A stretch of 64,000 nt of DNA from Aegilops tauschii subsp. strangulata. Lineage: Eukaryota > Streptophyta > Magnoliopsida > Poales > Poaceae. The notes under the pieces were generated by a model. That model ran no database searches. It was not told where the DNA came from and saw nothing but the letters and a program-made list of their open reading frames with translations. This document shows, piece after piece, positions 12,469-22,961 of this stretch (its first letter is position 1; each line of letters begins with the position of its first letter). Made by a program: the position numbers and the translations under genes. The stretch is taken from positions 224,521,622-224,585,621 of the forward strand of contig NC_053039.3 of assembly GCF_002575655.3 (NCBI RefSeq), given 5' to 3'.

Positions 12469-14061
12469 GATTATTTGAGCATTTAAAATATTTAATAGCA
12501 TTTAAATGCCCAAATGCAAATACTATATGATTTAATTCAGAGCCCAAATATGTCATGGAAAAATGTGCAACACGTCTGGTTATTGCTTCCAGCATTTCCC
12601 AGAAATGATGAACATTTTTGAAAGCCATTTGGAGTCACTGAGAATATTTTAGTTGAACCTAGTGAATTCCTTTAATGCTAGGGTTTAGGCAATCCCCATT
12701 TCAAATTCATTTGAAACTTAAACATGATGCACACCTGACTAGCTAGCCTAGAGCAAACCAGAACTAGGGATGTGACAACTCATCCCCACTAAAACAAGAA
12801 TCTCGTCCCGAGATTCAAGCGTAGGGTAAGAGGAAAAGGGGACACAAAAGCTAACACAATCTTCACGATCCAATTGTTCTCCTCGAAGGTGTTGATTCAT
12901 TGCATCATCTTGATCTTGACATCTTTTCTTTCGAGAGCTTCATCCAACTATGATGACGAAAGAGAGGGAAACTCTACAGGATTGATCTTCTCGAAGATCG
13001 AGCTATACAAGATCAACTCATGGAGTGAGACGTTGGAACAACTCTTGAGTTGAGACAGTGGATGGAAAGAAAACAGATGACAAAGGTTTCAAGTAGCGAG
13101 GAGAAATCTACATGACTCCATAACGGGGCACCTTAGGAAAGGTGACTCGTGGAATTCTTCCCTTAAGTGGCAAAAAGAATTACTTTTCATACAAAGATCA
13201 TTGAAACTCTTTATACCAGCGTAAGGCAATTTACAATGATCGTTTGAAAGAATTCAAAAGAATGGCACACTCAAATTGGAAAGGAAGCTATGGTTATAGA
13301 ACAACTCGGCAAATGGAAGGCACATTCCAGTTGATACCAAGGATATAACCTAGTGACTGAGCGTGCTTTCAAGAACTTGAGCATTTCCATGTTCATCAAG
13401 GTTTTACCAACATCCGTGCCGAGGATCCGGGCAACACATCATACTACCATGATGAACGGTGATGGAGGTTGCAGGTGCAAAGGAGGACAACACTTTCTCA
13501 GATTTTACCTTAGCAATGCCAAAGAAGCAAATCTGGATGATCGACCGAGAGACATTTAGCACTCCGCTTCTAATGTTCTCCTTGATGCACTAGCATATCC
13601 CATTCATAGATATGGTTTGATATCTAGAACATCAAGTAAAAGGTCGGACTTCGGAAACACAAGAATCCATAAGGAATACTACGGAAGTAAATCCTACGGA
13701 ATCCTTATGGGGAGGTGGCCAACTTTATCAATCAGGATACTACAATAATAGGTCTTCCGGCTGGGTGTGTTGGCCACAACATCCACTTACCGGGTTACGA
13801 AGACCATTATTATAGCTATTGGGAGATGTTCCAACCATCATATCTGCCTGAGATTCAGATCTGGTTGGTAACAGGATATTCCAGACTCATCGAGTCTAGA
13901 AGAAAATGAAGGTTTGCAACACAAATCGACGAGATGGCGTTGCGAGATTCTCGGAAGATGGACTACGTTAGTAAGCTCCAAAACATGAGCTAGTTCTGCT
14001 ACAAACATGTGAACACGTTGTCCCAGACAAGCATGCCCACATGGTAGCCTTACAATGAAAC
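12466..14061. repeat. 1,596-bp direct repeat, copy 2
   Basis: Second copy of 3301-4896. The LTR/interior boundary recurs inside it at 12777. After TGAAAC at 14061 the sequence continues into the unique interior of the minus-strand element, so this copy joins the original element while copy 1 joins the insert. Substitutions seen include the positions matching 4227, 4585 and 4805. Confidence 0.92.
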
Positions 14062-14794
14062 ACTACCGAGTTCTGGTTGGGAACCATCAACGGGGATATC
14101 GAAGTTCTTTCATAAGTCCGGATTAGCTCTTATGGAGGAACTCCTTCTCCTTGAACAAGTGAGTTAGTGGCTTGGTGTGCTAGGGATACATATGGAATGG
14201 AGGTAATTAATCTACCAAACCATAGAATACTTCGCACGAATGCATGACTGACTTGGGATGATTCCAAAGGAAGCAAAAACAAGCTCCCTCGAATTCACGG
14301 CGGCAACTTGCATCGATTGCATGTGAATTTAGAGGAAGTCACTACTTTCATCCAAACATATACTTCATGAACGGGGCATGAAGAAAATGCTTACACAAGT
14401 TTCCAACACTAGCTGGATGTTCAACATGAATCATGGAGGAGACGAGATGCTGCTGATGGGCTCAATAGCAACTCATCGGAATTTCCATATCACTGGACTT
14501 CCACCATCATGTGAACACGGTGATAGCATTGGTCAGATCCAAAAGATATAATGGTGTATGCTCGAGGGATCAACCACGAGTAAGACAACATTACGAACAT
14601 CGTTCGTTCTGATTTGATTTGACAATAGCCCATACTCAAATCAAAGTTTGGTTAAGATGATAGGTCCATTAATTGATCACGAGGACCAATCGATGAAGAA
14701 ATCATCTTTCTACAACACACAACACAAAAGGATATCCCTTAAAATGAACTAAGCCAGGCAAGCTTTTATCTTCCAACTCTCCAAGTTGTTAAGC

Positions 14795-15016
14795 TTAACC
14801 AACTAGCTCAGGGGTATCCAACACAGATTCTTGGAGAAGGGGTGGTTTATAAGAAAACCAACTTGAACACGAATTCAACATAGCGGTCAGGTGACAACCT
14901 GGTGATACTTCCGAGAAGATATTCGGAAAATCACGTACCACCGATATGTCACTAAGCTCGAGAACAATCTTGCTTTTCAGACAAGACGATATGATCACAT
15001 AAGCAAGGATTGACAA
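14795..15016 (-). pseudogene. Degraded Tekay pol remnant (protease/RT linker)
   Basis: A 73-codon minus-strand frame contains ISVVRDFPNIFSEVSPG. This matches [17 protein letters not shown] in the intact polyprotein at about 5490-5540, just before the reverse transcriptase. Similarity is lost soon after through a frame change. It is direct evidence that the minus-strand element once carried pol and lost it by deletion and decay. Confidence 0.75.
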
Positions 15017-16493
15017 AATCCTAACTCATTGATTGAAGAGTGCACCAAAAATAAGGAATAGGTAGCACGATCAATCTTAGGGTGATGGTTCAATAACCAG
15101 CACGCTAAGATTGAGAGTATTGCCCTTTAACTACCAAGCAACGAGTTGCTCAGAGTATTGATTTCACACATCACGGTTCACTTGTCGGTATTCCGGTTGT
15201 GACAACACGGGACCGAGGAATGAATAATGATGGCGAGAAGTATCACTGCGTCAAGAATTCATAAGAGGTGGTGCAATTCTCATGACAGTCTTGACATAAA
15301 GATGGTAACGCTCCAAGGTAGAGCAGAGCAAAAACTGGATTGGCATTTTGGTCTGCGGAATACAATTGCTTTGACCCAATCCCAAAGATGGACGAGGTAC
15401 TGGAGTTTGTTTCTCCTAGTCATTCCGGATTAGAATGGCTTGACAGACCACAAGAATAATAGGCATCGATAACACAAATGCACAATTACTCCTGACTATC
15501 AATTGATAGACGAGGGCCGGAATACAGCTAAAGAGGGACAACCCAAAAGAACCTATGATTATCTAAGTTGTGGATGCATGGATTAGTATGTCGAACAAGT
15601 TCAACATATTTCTTCCGGATAACCCATGCAGAAGGAGAAGGACTGGCAGATTCACAATGTGAATGGAGAACTCGTCATGAGCACTCTGGTTGTGATCTTT
15701 CGGTTCAAGAGAACTTCTGCCATAAGCAGTTCGTGGTATTGGCAGAACGATATACCACGGACCTCGAGGGCTAAAGCAAAGGTTACTAATATCTTAAAGG
15801 AACTAGCAACACTATCAACATGAAGTAAGTAGGTGAATCTCGAGTTCAAGAACCCAGGAGTAGAATACCTACTAACTAAATTGCATCACGGGATGCTTTC
15901 GAGAATAATGGCCAGAATCATCACACTGGGAACACAAAACATGGCTAGATTACTAGGTGACTCCCTATAACACCTAGGGTCATAATAATAGCTCCAACAT
16001 ATATGTCGAGGTAACAGAGTACCTCAACTCACCGATTAGTGTGGTTAATCTGGCCCAAAGGGACGCAAAACAGAGGGAAAGGATTTTGCAAATGCATCAG
16101 GTTGTTTAGAAACCTGGGATGACTCGGACAACATAACGGCTGTAAATGCTCAAAGGATTTGAGACATTCACAAGGATTTGCATAGTCACTTAACAACATC
16201 ATATCAAGGTTCTGGGATGAACTGTCAACACATGGAAGTAGTAGAAACTGAGCTGAGGCTTCAGACCAACAATCCTACGAGTCTACGGATTAGTAACACG
16301 TGATCCTGATAGAAAGATGAGAAGCCTAGTTCTTAATCCCCGTAGAAGAGAAGAGGGTGACTCAGATCAGAGGACATAAGGTAAGGGAGTAAAAAGAGCC
16401 TTACGTTCCCTTCCACAATCAATTCCCTTATATAACTAAAGCATTTCTAGACTCAACTTCGACCAGTTTGGCTTCGTAAACCTACAGGCAGCC

Positions 16494-16507
16494 TGGCTCT
16501 GATACCA
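16494..16507 (-). other. Primer-binding site, initiator Met tRNA type
   Basis: The minus strand reads TGGTATCAGAGCCA four bases after the LTR end, the usual methionine-tRNA primer site. It fixes the orientation of the element: the right LTR (16512-20608) is the 5' LTR. Confidence 0.9.
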
Positions 16508-16511
16508 AAGC

Positions 16512-19500
16512 TGTCGGGACCCTGATTCCAAGTCACACCGATCTAGCCTGTAACACCTCATATCACTTTGCGGCCTCACGCACGGTACTCCCACGGGTGT
16601 CGCCTTACCATGGCCTGGGACCGTTTGCGCCTTTTGGCTCACGTATATGACAGTGTCGCTAGCATCCATATGACAGAGAACCCGGGCCGACATGGCTAGT
16701 CGTGAACCCAAAGCGGCACTAACGTATGGGGACAGGCTTACATGAATCAACATCGAACGTGTCGGTCAGCAGCGTGCGAATCCGGGCTGTAGCACTGGGC
16801 TAACAGGACTCCGGGAATCCGGGCTGTAGCAGGCTAGGCAGGACTCCGGATGTCACTGCGTGACATTTCCCCGAAGGGACAGACACAGGAACGATATGAA
16901 ACACATGCCGGCCAGTCAAGTGTCCAGAGCAGTAGTGCTGGGCTAGCAGGACTCCGGTGAACCGGGCTGTAGCGGACTACTATGGCTCAAGGAGGCACTA
17001 GACTACATTTCCTCATAAGAGAGGCTGCTAAGGATAGACAACTAGATTGTCGGATCCCACACATACCAAGCATTTCAACCATACACACAATATGCTCGAT
17101 ATGTGCAAGTACAACATGGCATCACAACAAGACTCTACGACTCAGAGTATTTATTCATTAGGCTCCGAAGAGCCAGATATTACAAACATGGGTCTCATGA
17201 CCCAACATTCAGAGCATACAAGTCAAAACACATGCGGAAGCTTAACATGTCTGAGTACAGACATCTACAAATGAAAAAGGCTGAGAAGCCTGACTATCTA
17301 CCAGATCCTGCCGAGGGCACAAGATCGTAGCTGAGGTAACAAGCTAAACGTCGAAGTCCACACGGAACTACTAGCGAGACTGACGTCTCTCTGCAAAACA
17401 TAAAATAGGCAAACGTGAGTACAAATGTACCCAGCAAGACTTACATCAGAACTAGCTACATATGCATCGGTATCAACAAAGGGGGTGGTGGAGTTTAACT
17501 GCAGCAAGCCAGCTTTGACTCGGTGGCTATCCTGAACTACGACTGCAAGCAACTCTTTTGAGGTGGCGCACACGAGTCCACATATTCACCATATCAATAC
17601 ACCACTATGGATTCGCTCCCGTCTCCCTACGAGAACGCCATCCATAGCACTCACGCTTATCTTGCGCATTTTAGAGTATCCACTTCCACTTGTCTATGAA
17701 CTGTTATAGGCAACCCAGAAGTCCTTTACCGCGGACACGGCTATTCGAATAGATCATATTAACCCTGCAGGGGTGTACTTCGTCACACACGCTCTCGCCA
17801 CTTACCACCATGTACACCTCGTGTACCTCGGCAACCTTCAAGCGGAAGCCTGGCGAGGGAGTCGGCCACGACCTGACTAACCACACAAGTCTCTCGTCCA
17901 GGTTTATCGCCTATTCGGGTTCCATCCGCAAGGAGATCCGGCCGGGGTGTCGCTCACGGCCCCAAACGATGTGTGCAGGGTTCCCGAGCCCACCATCCGG
18001 GTGCCACTCGGTACACCAGGCCACGTGTGCCTAGTCTGTCCCAAGCCCACCTGTACCGGGTGCCACTTGGTAGACTACTAACACTACCTACAAACACCAG
18101 AGACTAGTTGCAACTCCTGGACAGAGATCGAGGCGGTTAATAAGCCGAGAGGGGTCGAGTTACCGGAACCCAATGTGTGGTAGTAACTGTTCATGGATCA
18201 CAAACACAGAACTCAGTTCCTGAGGACGGTTTCAATGAGACAACCCACCATGTACTCCTACATGGCCTCTCACCGCTACCTTTACCAAATCGTGTTCACA
18301 CACTTAGCTCTCACACAGTAGGACATGTTCACAACTTTCCAATTCATTCCCGATGAATCAGACCTGACACAACTCTAAGCAATAGCAGGCATGACAAACA
18401 AGCATGAATGAGTAGGCACATCAGGGCTCAAACAACTCCTACTCATGCTAGTGGGTTTCATCTATTTACTGTGGCAATGACAGGTCATGCAGAGGAAAGG
18501 GGTTCAACTACCGCAGCATGTAACAGTTGAAACGTTGTTGTCCTAATGCAGTAAAAGAGAGCAGGAGCGAGAGAGTGGGATTGTATCGGAATGAGCAAGG
18601 GGGGTTTTGCTTGCCTGGCACTTCTGAAGATAGCATTGAGTCTTCATTAGTGTCAACAATCACAACGCCGGAACATCGTCTACCGGGGGGGACAAATACC
18701 GGCAACAGAGAAGAAATCAATCAATGCAATGCACAATATGATGCATGATCATGACATGGCAATATGCTGTGAATTGACCTAATGCAGCTAGCAACAAGTG
18801 CAAGGGAGTCCATTTGAACCAAATGCAAACTCTAGTTTGAGCATTTAAAATGCCATTTGAATGTTTTCACTTATACAGCAGGTATAAGTTGGTTTTTCAT
18901 GCATGAAAGTAGCATAAATGGATAGATTGGATTTTTCTGATAATTTTTCATATATAAATTATTTGATTTGGAGCTACGGTTGAATTTCTATGGGTTTTTG
19001 AAGTTTTAAACATTTTCTGGAATTTTTTGTATAAGAATAAATCCAGAAAATGATTTATAGCGTCGGCATTACGTCACAGCGACGTCAGCAGGTCAACTGG
19101 GCGGTCCAGGTCAAACCTGGACGGTGGGGTCCGCACGTCAGTGTCACTGTTAATTAACTAACCAATTTAGAGTTAATTAAAGGTAAACCCAGGTTAATTA
19201 TCAGGCGGCCCCACTTGTCATTGACTCAGGGGAGGGGGTCAGCCTGGTCAAACGAGGTCAACTCACCGGCGTTTAGCCGCCGGCGAGGCCAGACGCGGCG
19301 GCGAGCCGCGGGTTTGCCCTACGGGGCGCCGTTTGGCGCGCGGAGCACAGCTACGGGATGAGGGCGGAGTTGCGCATCCAACGGTGGCGGTTGCGGGCGC
19401 TGGGGTGGCCGGGAGCAGCGCCGGCGACGAGGTTTGCGGCGGCCGGAGTTCGGGTCTCGGCGGTTTCGGTGTGGCGAAGCACGGCAGGAGCAGTGGGTGA

Positions 19501-20608
19501 GTGCTAGGGACTCCTGACGGCGTGCTGAGCACGGTGACACGCTCAGTTGCGGCTATAGGTGACGGTGGCCACGGCGGCGACATGGCCGGCGGCGAAGAGC
19601 TCTCGGCTCCGACGGCCATCGATGTTAGAGGAAGAAAACGAGCAAGGGGAGAGGGGGAAACGACACAGAAGCTCACAGCGGGTGCAGCGGTGGCCTCGGC
19701 GAGCTCGGGGAGGCACCGGAGCGAGCAGAGCATCGAGGGGGATCTCCGGCGGCCGGCGGTGGAAACGAAGACGGTGGCGTCGTTTCAGGCGTCCCGCGGG
19801 TGCGTCCTTCGACTTGGTGAAGCGGTGATCGACGGCGGACCAGTGGGACACGGCAACGGGGCTCGGCGAGGGCAGTAGCTACGGCGACGGCGAGCGGCGT
19901 TCGGGCGGTGCAGGGGAGAGAATCAGAGAGGGGATGGGGACGAGGCAGTGAGCGAGGGGGGTTCCAAGGGGTGCGGGGTGACGAGGAGGAGCTCATCCAC
20001 GCGTCCAGCGGCTCGGCGGCAAGCAGGTGACGGCGTGGCTCCTCGCGTGCGCGTGCGCTGTCTCCCTCCTCTGCCTATTGGCAGAGGTAGGCGATGACTG
20101 GCACCAGGCCAGTGGGCTGGGCTGGCCAGGTAAGTGGCCCAGGTAACTCTCTTCCTCTCTTTTCTGTAATTTAGTTTCTGTTTTCTATTTTATTATTTTG
20201 TTCTGGGCTTTGTTAAAAATGCCAGGGCATTTCCAAAAATCATGAAACTAATCATGGCTATTGTTTAGAATATATCCAACAGTAGACATTTTAGTTTATG
20301 ATTATTTGAGCATTTAAAATATTTAATAGCATTTAAATGCCCAAATGCAAATACTATATGATTTAATTCAGAGCCCAAATATGTCATGGAAAAATGTGCA
20401 ACACGTCTGGTTATTGCTTCCAGCATTTCCCAGAAATGATGAACATTTTTGAAAGCCATTTGGAGTCACTGAGAATATTTTAGTTGAACCTAGTGAATTC
20501 CTTTAATGCTAGGGTTTAGGCAATCCCCATTTCAAATTCATTTGAAACTTAAACATGATGCACACCTGACTAGCTAGCCTAGAGCAAACCAGAACTAGGG
20601 ATGTGACA
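16512..20608 (-). mobile_element. 5' LTR of the minus-strand Tekay-like element
   Basis: Complete 4,097-bp LTR; on the minus strand it begins TGTCACATCC at 20608 and ends CCCGACA at 16512. Beyond 20608 the sequence switches to gag of Tat1, so TGCAG (20609-20613) is the predicted 5-bp target duplication. Its partner is outside the window. Near 16770-16980 the LTR holds three imperfect repeats of a unit containing GGACTCCGG and CCGGGCTGTAGC. The near-identity with 1-3612 indicates a very recent insertion. Confidence 0.92.
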
Positions 20609-20609
20609 T

Positions 20610-22094
20610 GCAGGGTCTAGTAACCCGCCAGGGGTCATTGCGCCCGGGTCTGGACCCCTTATTCAGCCACGAGTGATGGGGCCTTCCCAGGTGCCCCCTG
20701 CCCCGCCTCAGTATGTGCCAATACCCCCGGGTCATTATGATAACCCGCTGGAGAACATGGTAGCTGCAGCAGCGCGACTGGCGGCTCTCCCTGTTGACGG
20801 CGACTCTCCGGCGGCCATCGAAACCCGCCGGGTCAGGGAACTCCTGCAGACGGCACTAGCGCAGCAAGAGGTGTACTCCTACAGCCGCGACAGGATCCAC
20901 TCGACCCCTCGTCCAGGCCAGAGCCCGAGTTACAGCCGGCACATGGTCTCAGCAACCGGTTCAAGTAATGTCCGACGCCATGACCCGCCCCCTGGCCATG
21001 GCCCGGCTCATAATGGAGCCTTCTACGCAACAGACCAAGCGCAGCAAGAGGCGGAGCAGGCGCCTCAATTGACGGCTTATCAGACCCCCCCGGCTTATCC
21101 GACGACATCCGTTGATGTGGGTATTTCTACCAGGACCGGGGGTGTCCCTTGTTTGGTACCAGCCATCTGTAATGAACGTCTACCTAAGGACTTCAAGGGC
21201 CCCAGGAAGGTGCCTAACTATACAGCGGACTTACAGCCGGTAGCCTGGATTGAGAGTTATGAGATGGCTATGGAATTGCTGGAGGTCAGTGAGGCGGCCA
21301 TGGCCAAATATTTCACCATGATGTTAGATGGAACTGCCCGCACGTGGTTGAAAGGGTTACCGCCGAACTCCATTGGGTCTTGGGCTGAGCTGAAAGCCCG
21401 GTTCATTCAAAACTTCAAAGATACCTGCAGGCAATCTATGTCAATTGTGGATTTGACTAACTGTAAGCAGCAGGAGGGTGAGTCCACGACCCATTGGGTT
21501 CGTCGGGTCAAGGAGATCATACATTCATCAGATAAGATGGATGCCGGCTCTGCAGTCTTAATGTTGGAACAGAACTGTCGCTTTGTGCCCCTTAAGATGA
21601 AGCTCGGGCGGCTCAAGCGCGACTGCACCGACATGGGTACCCTAATGGCGGCTCTTGTCAAGTACGCCGATTCCGATGGTACCAAGGATCCCCCTTCAGA
21701 CGATGAAAGGGCAGGGAAGGGAAAGAAGAATGGCAACGGCAAGGGTCCTCAGTTTAACCCGGGGAACCAAGGAGGAGGCAAGCGTAAGGCCGATGGCAGC
21801 CTAGAGTTTGTAGCCAACGCCAACTCCCAAGGTAATAACCAGCGACGCAAGGGGAGGCCCCCTCCCCGAGGCGGCGGGTCAGGTCCAACGCTGGAGCAGC
21901 TGTTGAATGAACCGTGTCCAAGGCACGGTTCTAGAGAGAAGCCAGCGACTCACCTGTGGAAGGATTGCGCGATCATGAAGGCCTTTAAGAGCTACAATGG
22001 CCCGGGCGGCGGCTCAGGCGCCGGCGGCTTTCATGGCCCAGGCGGCGGATCAAATTCCGGTCCTCAGAACGGTCAAGGGGGCTTTAATCAATAG
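20610..22094 (+). CDS. Tat1 gag, 5'-truncated
   Basis: Capsid and nucleic-acid-binding part of the polyprotein. The reading frame is open from the element junction, so the first ATG at 20673 is probably internal. The retrotransposon gag domain spans roughly codons 160-320 (TARTWLKGLPP, then FIQNFKDTC). The C-terminus is Gly/Pro-rich with a zinc-finger-like pattern CPRHGSREKPATHLWKDC typical of Tat gags. The frame ends at TAG (22092-22094) inside a glutamine-rich linker (FNQ, stop, SGQGHQQQQ). A single CAG to TAG change would explain it. The downstream protease is in the same frame. Confidence 0.85.
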   Translation, partial: AGSSNPPGVIAPGSGPLIQPRVMGPSQVPPAPPQYVPIPPGHYDNPLENMVAAAARLAALPVDGDSPAAIETRRVRELLQTALAQQEVYSYSRDRIHSTPRPGQSPSYSRHMVSATGSSNVRRHDPPPGHGPAHNGAFYATDQAQQEAEQAPQLTAYQTPPAYPTTSVDVGISTRTGGVPCLVPAICNERLPKDFKGPRKVPNYTADLQPVAWIESYEMAMELLEVSEAAMAKYFTMMLDGTARTWLKGLPPNSIGSWAELKARFIQNFKDTCRQSMSIVDLTNCKQQEGESTTHWVRRVKEIIHSSDKMDAGSAVLMLEQNCRFVPLKMKLGRLKRDCTDMGTLMAALVKYADSDGTKDPPSDDERAGKGKKNGNGKGPQFNPGNQGGGKRKADGSLEFVANANSQGNNQRRKGRPPPRGGGSGPTLEQLLNEPCPRHGSREKPATHLWKDCAIMKAFKSYNGPGGGSGAGGFHGPGGGSNSGPQNGQGGFNQ

Positions 22095-22961
22095 TCTGGT
22101 CAGGGTCATCAACAGCAGCAGGGGGGTTATCAGACCAACCCAAAGCAGCTTAGCGGTGGACAGTATCATGTGTTCACCACCAATTTGTGCAAACGGGATC
22201 AGAAGCTTCACAAGAGAGCTGTTCATGCTGTTGAGCCGGCAGTTCCACGCTACTTACGGTGGTCTGAGCAGCCTATAGTGTGGAGTAGGGAGGATCACCC
22301 TCCCCGGGTGGATAACCCGGGCCACTTGTCCTTAGTGGTGGCTCCGCAGGTGGGAGGCTATAAGTTCACAAAGGTACTCATGGATGGAGGCAGCAGCATC
22401 AATATCCTCTATTATGAGACTTTTCGCCGTATGGGGTTGGTTGATAAGAACCTCAGCCAGTCAAACACTATCTTCCATGGTGTGGTACCCGGTAAGTCGG
22501 CTTATCCAGTCGGCAAGATCGAATTGGAAGTGGCTTTTGGTGATGAGAACAACTACAGGGTGGAGAAGTTGACCTTTGAGGTGGTCAAGATAAGAAGTCC
22601 ATACCATGCTATATTTGGACGGCCGGCTTACGCCAAGTTCATGGCACGGCCGTGTTATGTGTACTTACAGCTCAAGATGCCGGGTCACAATGGGACCATT
22701 ACGGTTCACGGCAGCCGGAAAGTGGCTCTGGAGTGTGAGGAAGGTGATGCAGCTTATGCAGAGTCTGTTTGCGCCACAGAGGAGTTGAAGTTTTATAAAG
22801 ACAATGTTGACCCAACAGATATGACCTCTCTGAAAAAGCCAACCACGGAGAATGAACCAGCAATGAAATTTAAGTCAGCTGACGAGACTAAACTTGTTGA
22901 TTTTGTTCCAGGTGACTCGTCTCAGCAGTTTAGCATCAGTGCAAATCTGGACCCGAAATAG
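22095..22961 (+). CDS. Tat1 aspartic protease region
   Basis: In frame with gag, this segment continues through HVFTTNLC and RWSEQPIVWSREDHP to a retropepsin-like domain with VLMDGGSSINIL (the family uses DGGSS in place of DTGAS) and FGRPAYAKFMA. It ends at TAG (22959-22961) in the context AAA-TAG-GAA, after LDPK. The reading frame then goes on without shift into reverse transcriptase. The same codon context occurs at the same place in Tat2, so this stop looks functional. Confidence 0.88.
   Translation, partial: SGQGHQQQQGGYQTNPKQLSGGQYHVFTTNLCKRDQKLHKRAVHAVEPAVPRYLRWSEQPIVWSREDHPPRVDNPGHLSLVVAPQVGGYKFTKVLMDGGSSINILYYETFRRMGLVDKNLSQSNTIFHGVVPGKSAYPVGKIELEVAFGDENNYRVEKLTFEVVKIRSPYHAIFGRPAYAKFMARPCYVYLQLKMPGHNGTITVHGSRKVALECEEGDAAYAESVCATEELKFYKDNVDPTDMTSLKKPTTENEPAMKFKSADETKLVDFVPGDSSQQFSISANLDPK

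Larger units (their letters stand above)
12778..16511 (-). mobile_element. Interior of the minus-strand Tekay-like element, non-autonomous
   Basis: About 3.7 kb between the primer-binding site and the 3' LTR once the insert is discounted. A coding Tekay element needs nearly 5 kb of gag-pol here. I see no frame longer than about 75 codons except degraded scraps, one of which is a recognisable pol remnant at 14795-15016. The element therefore depends on a relative for its enzymes, and the sister element inserted into it is an obvious type of donor. The rest is A/T-leaning sequence with no other signal that I can name. Confidence 0.8.

Noticed and set aside
22092..22094. Gag stop of Tat1 as a second programmed readthrough site
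   Set aside because: It lies in a Gln-rich linker where one CAG to TAG change explains it, and Tat2 has no stop at the corresponding place.
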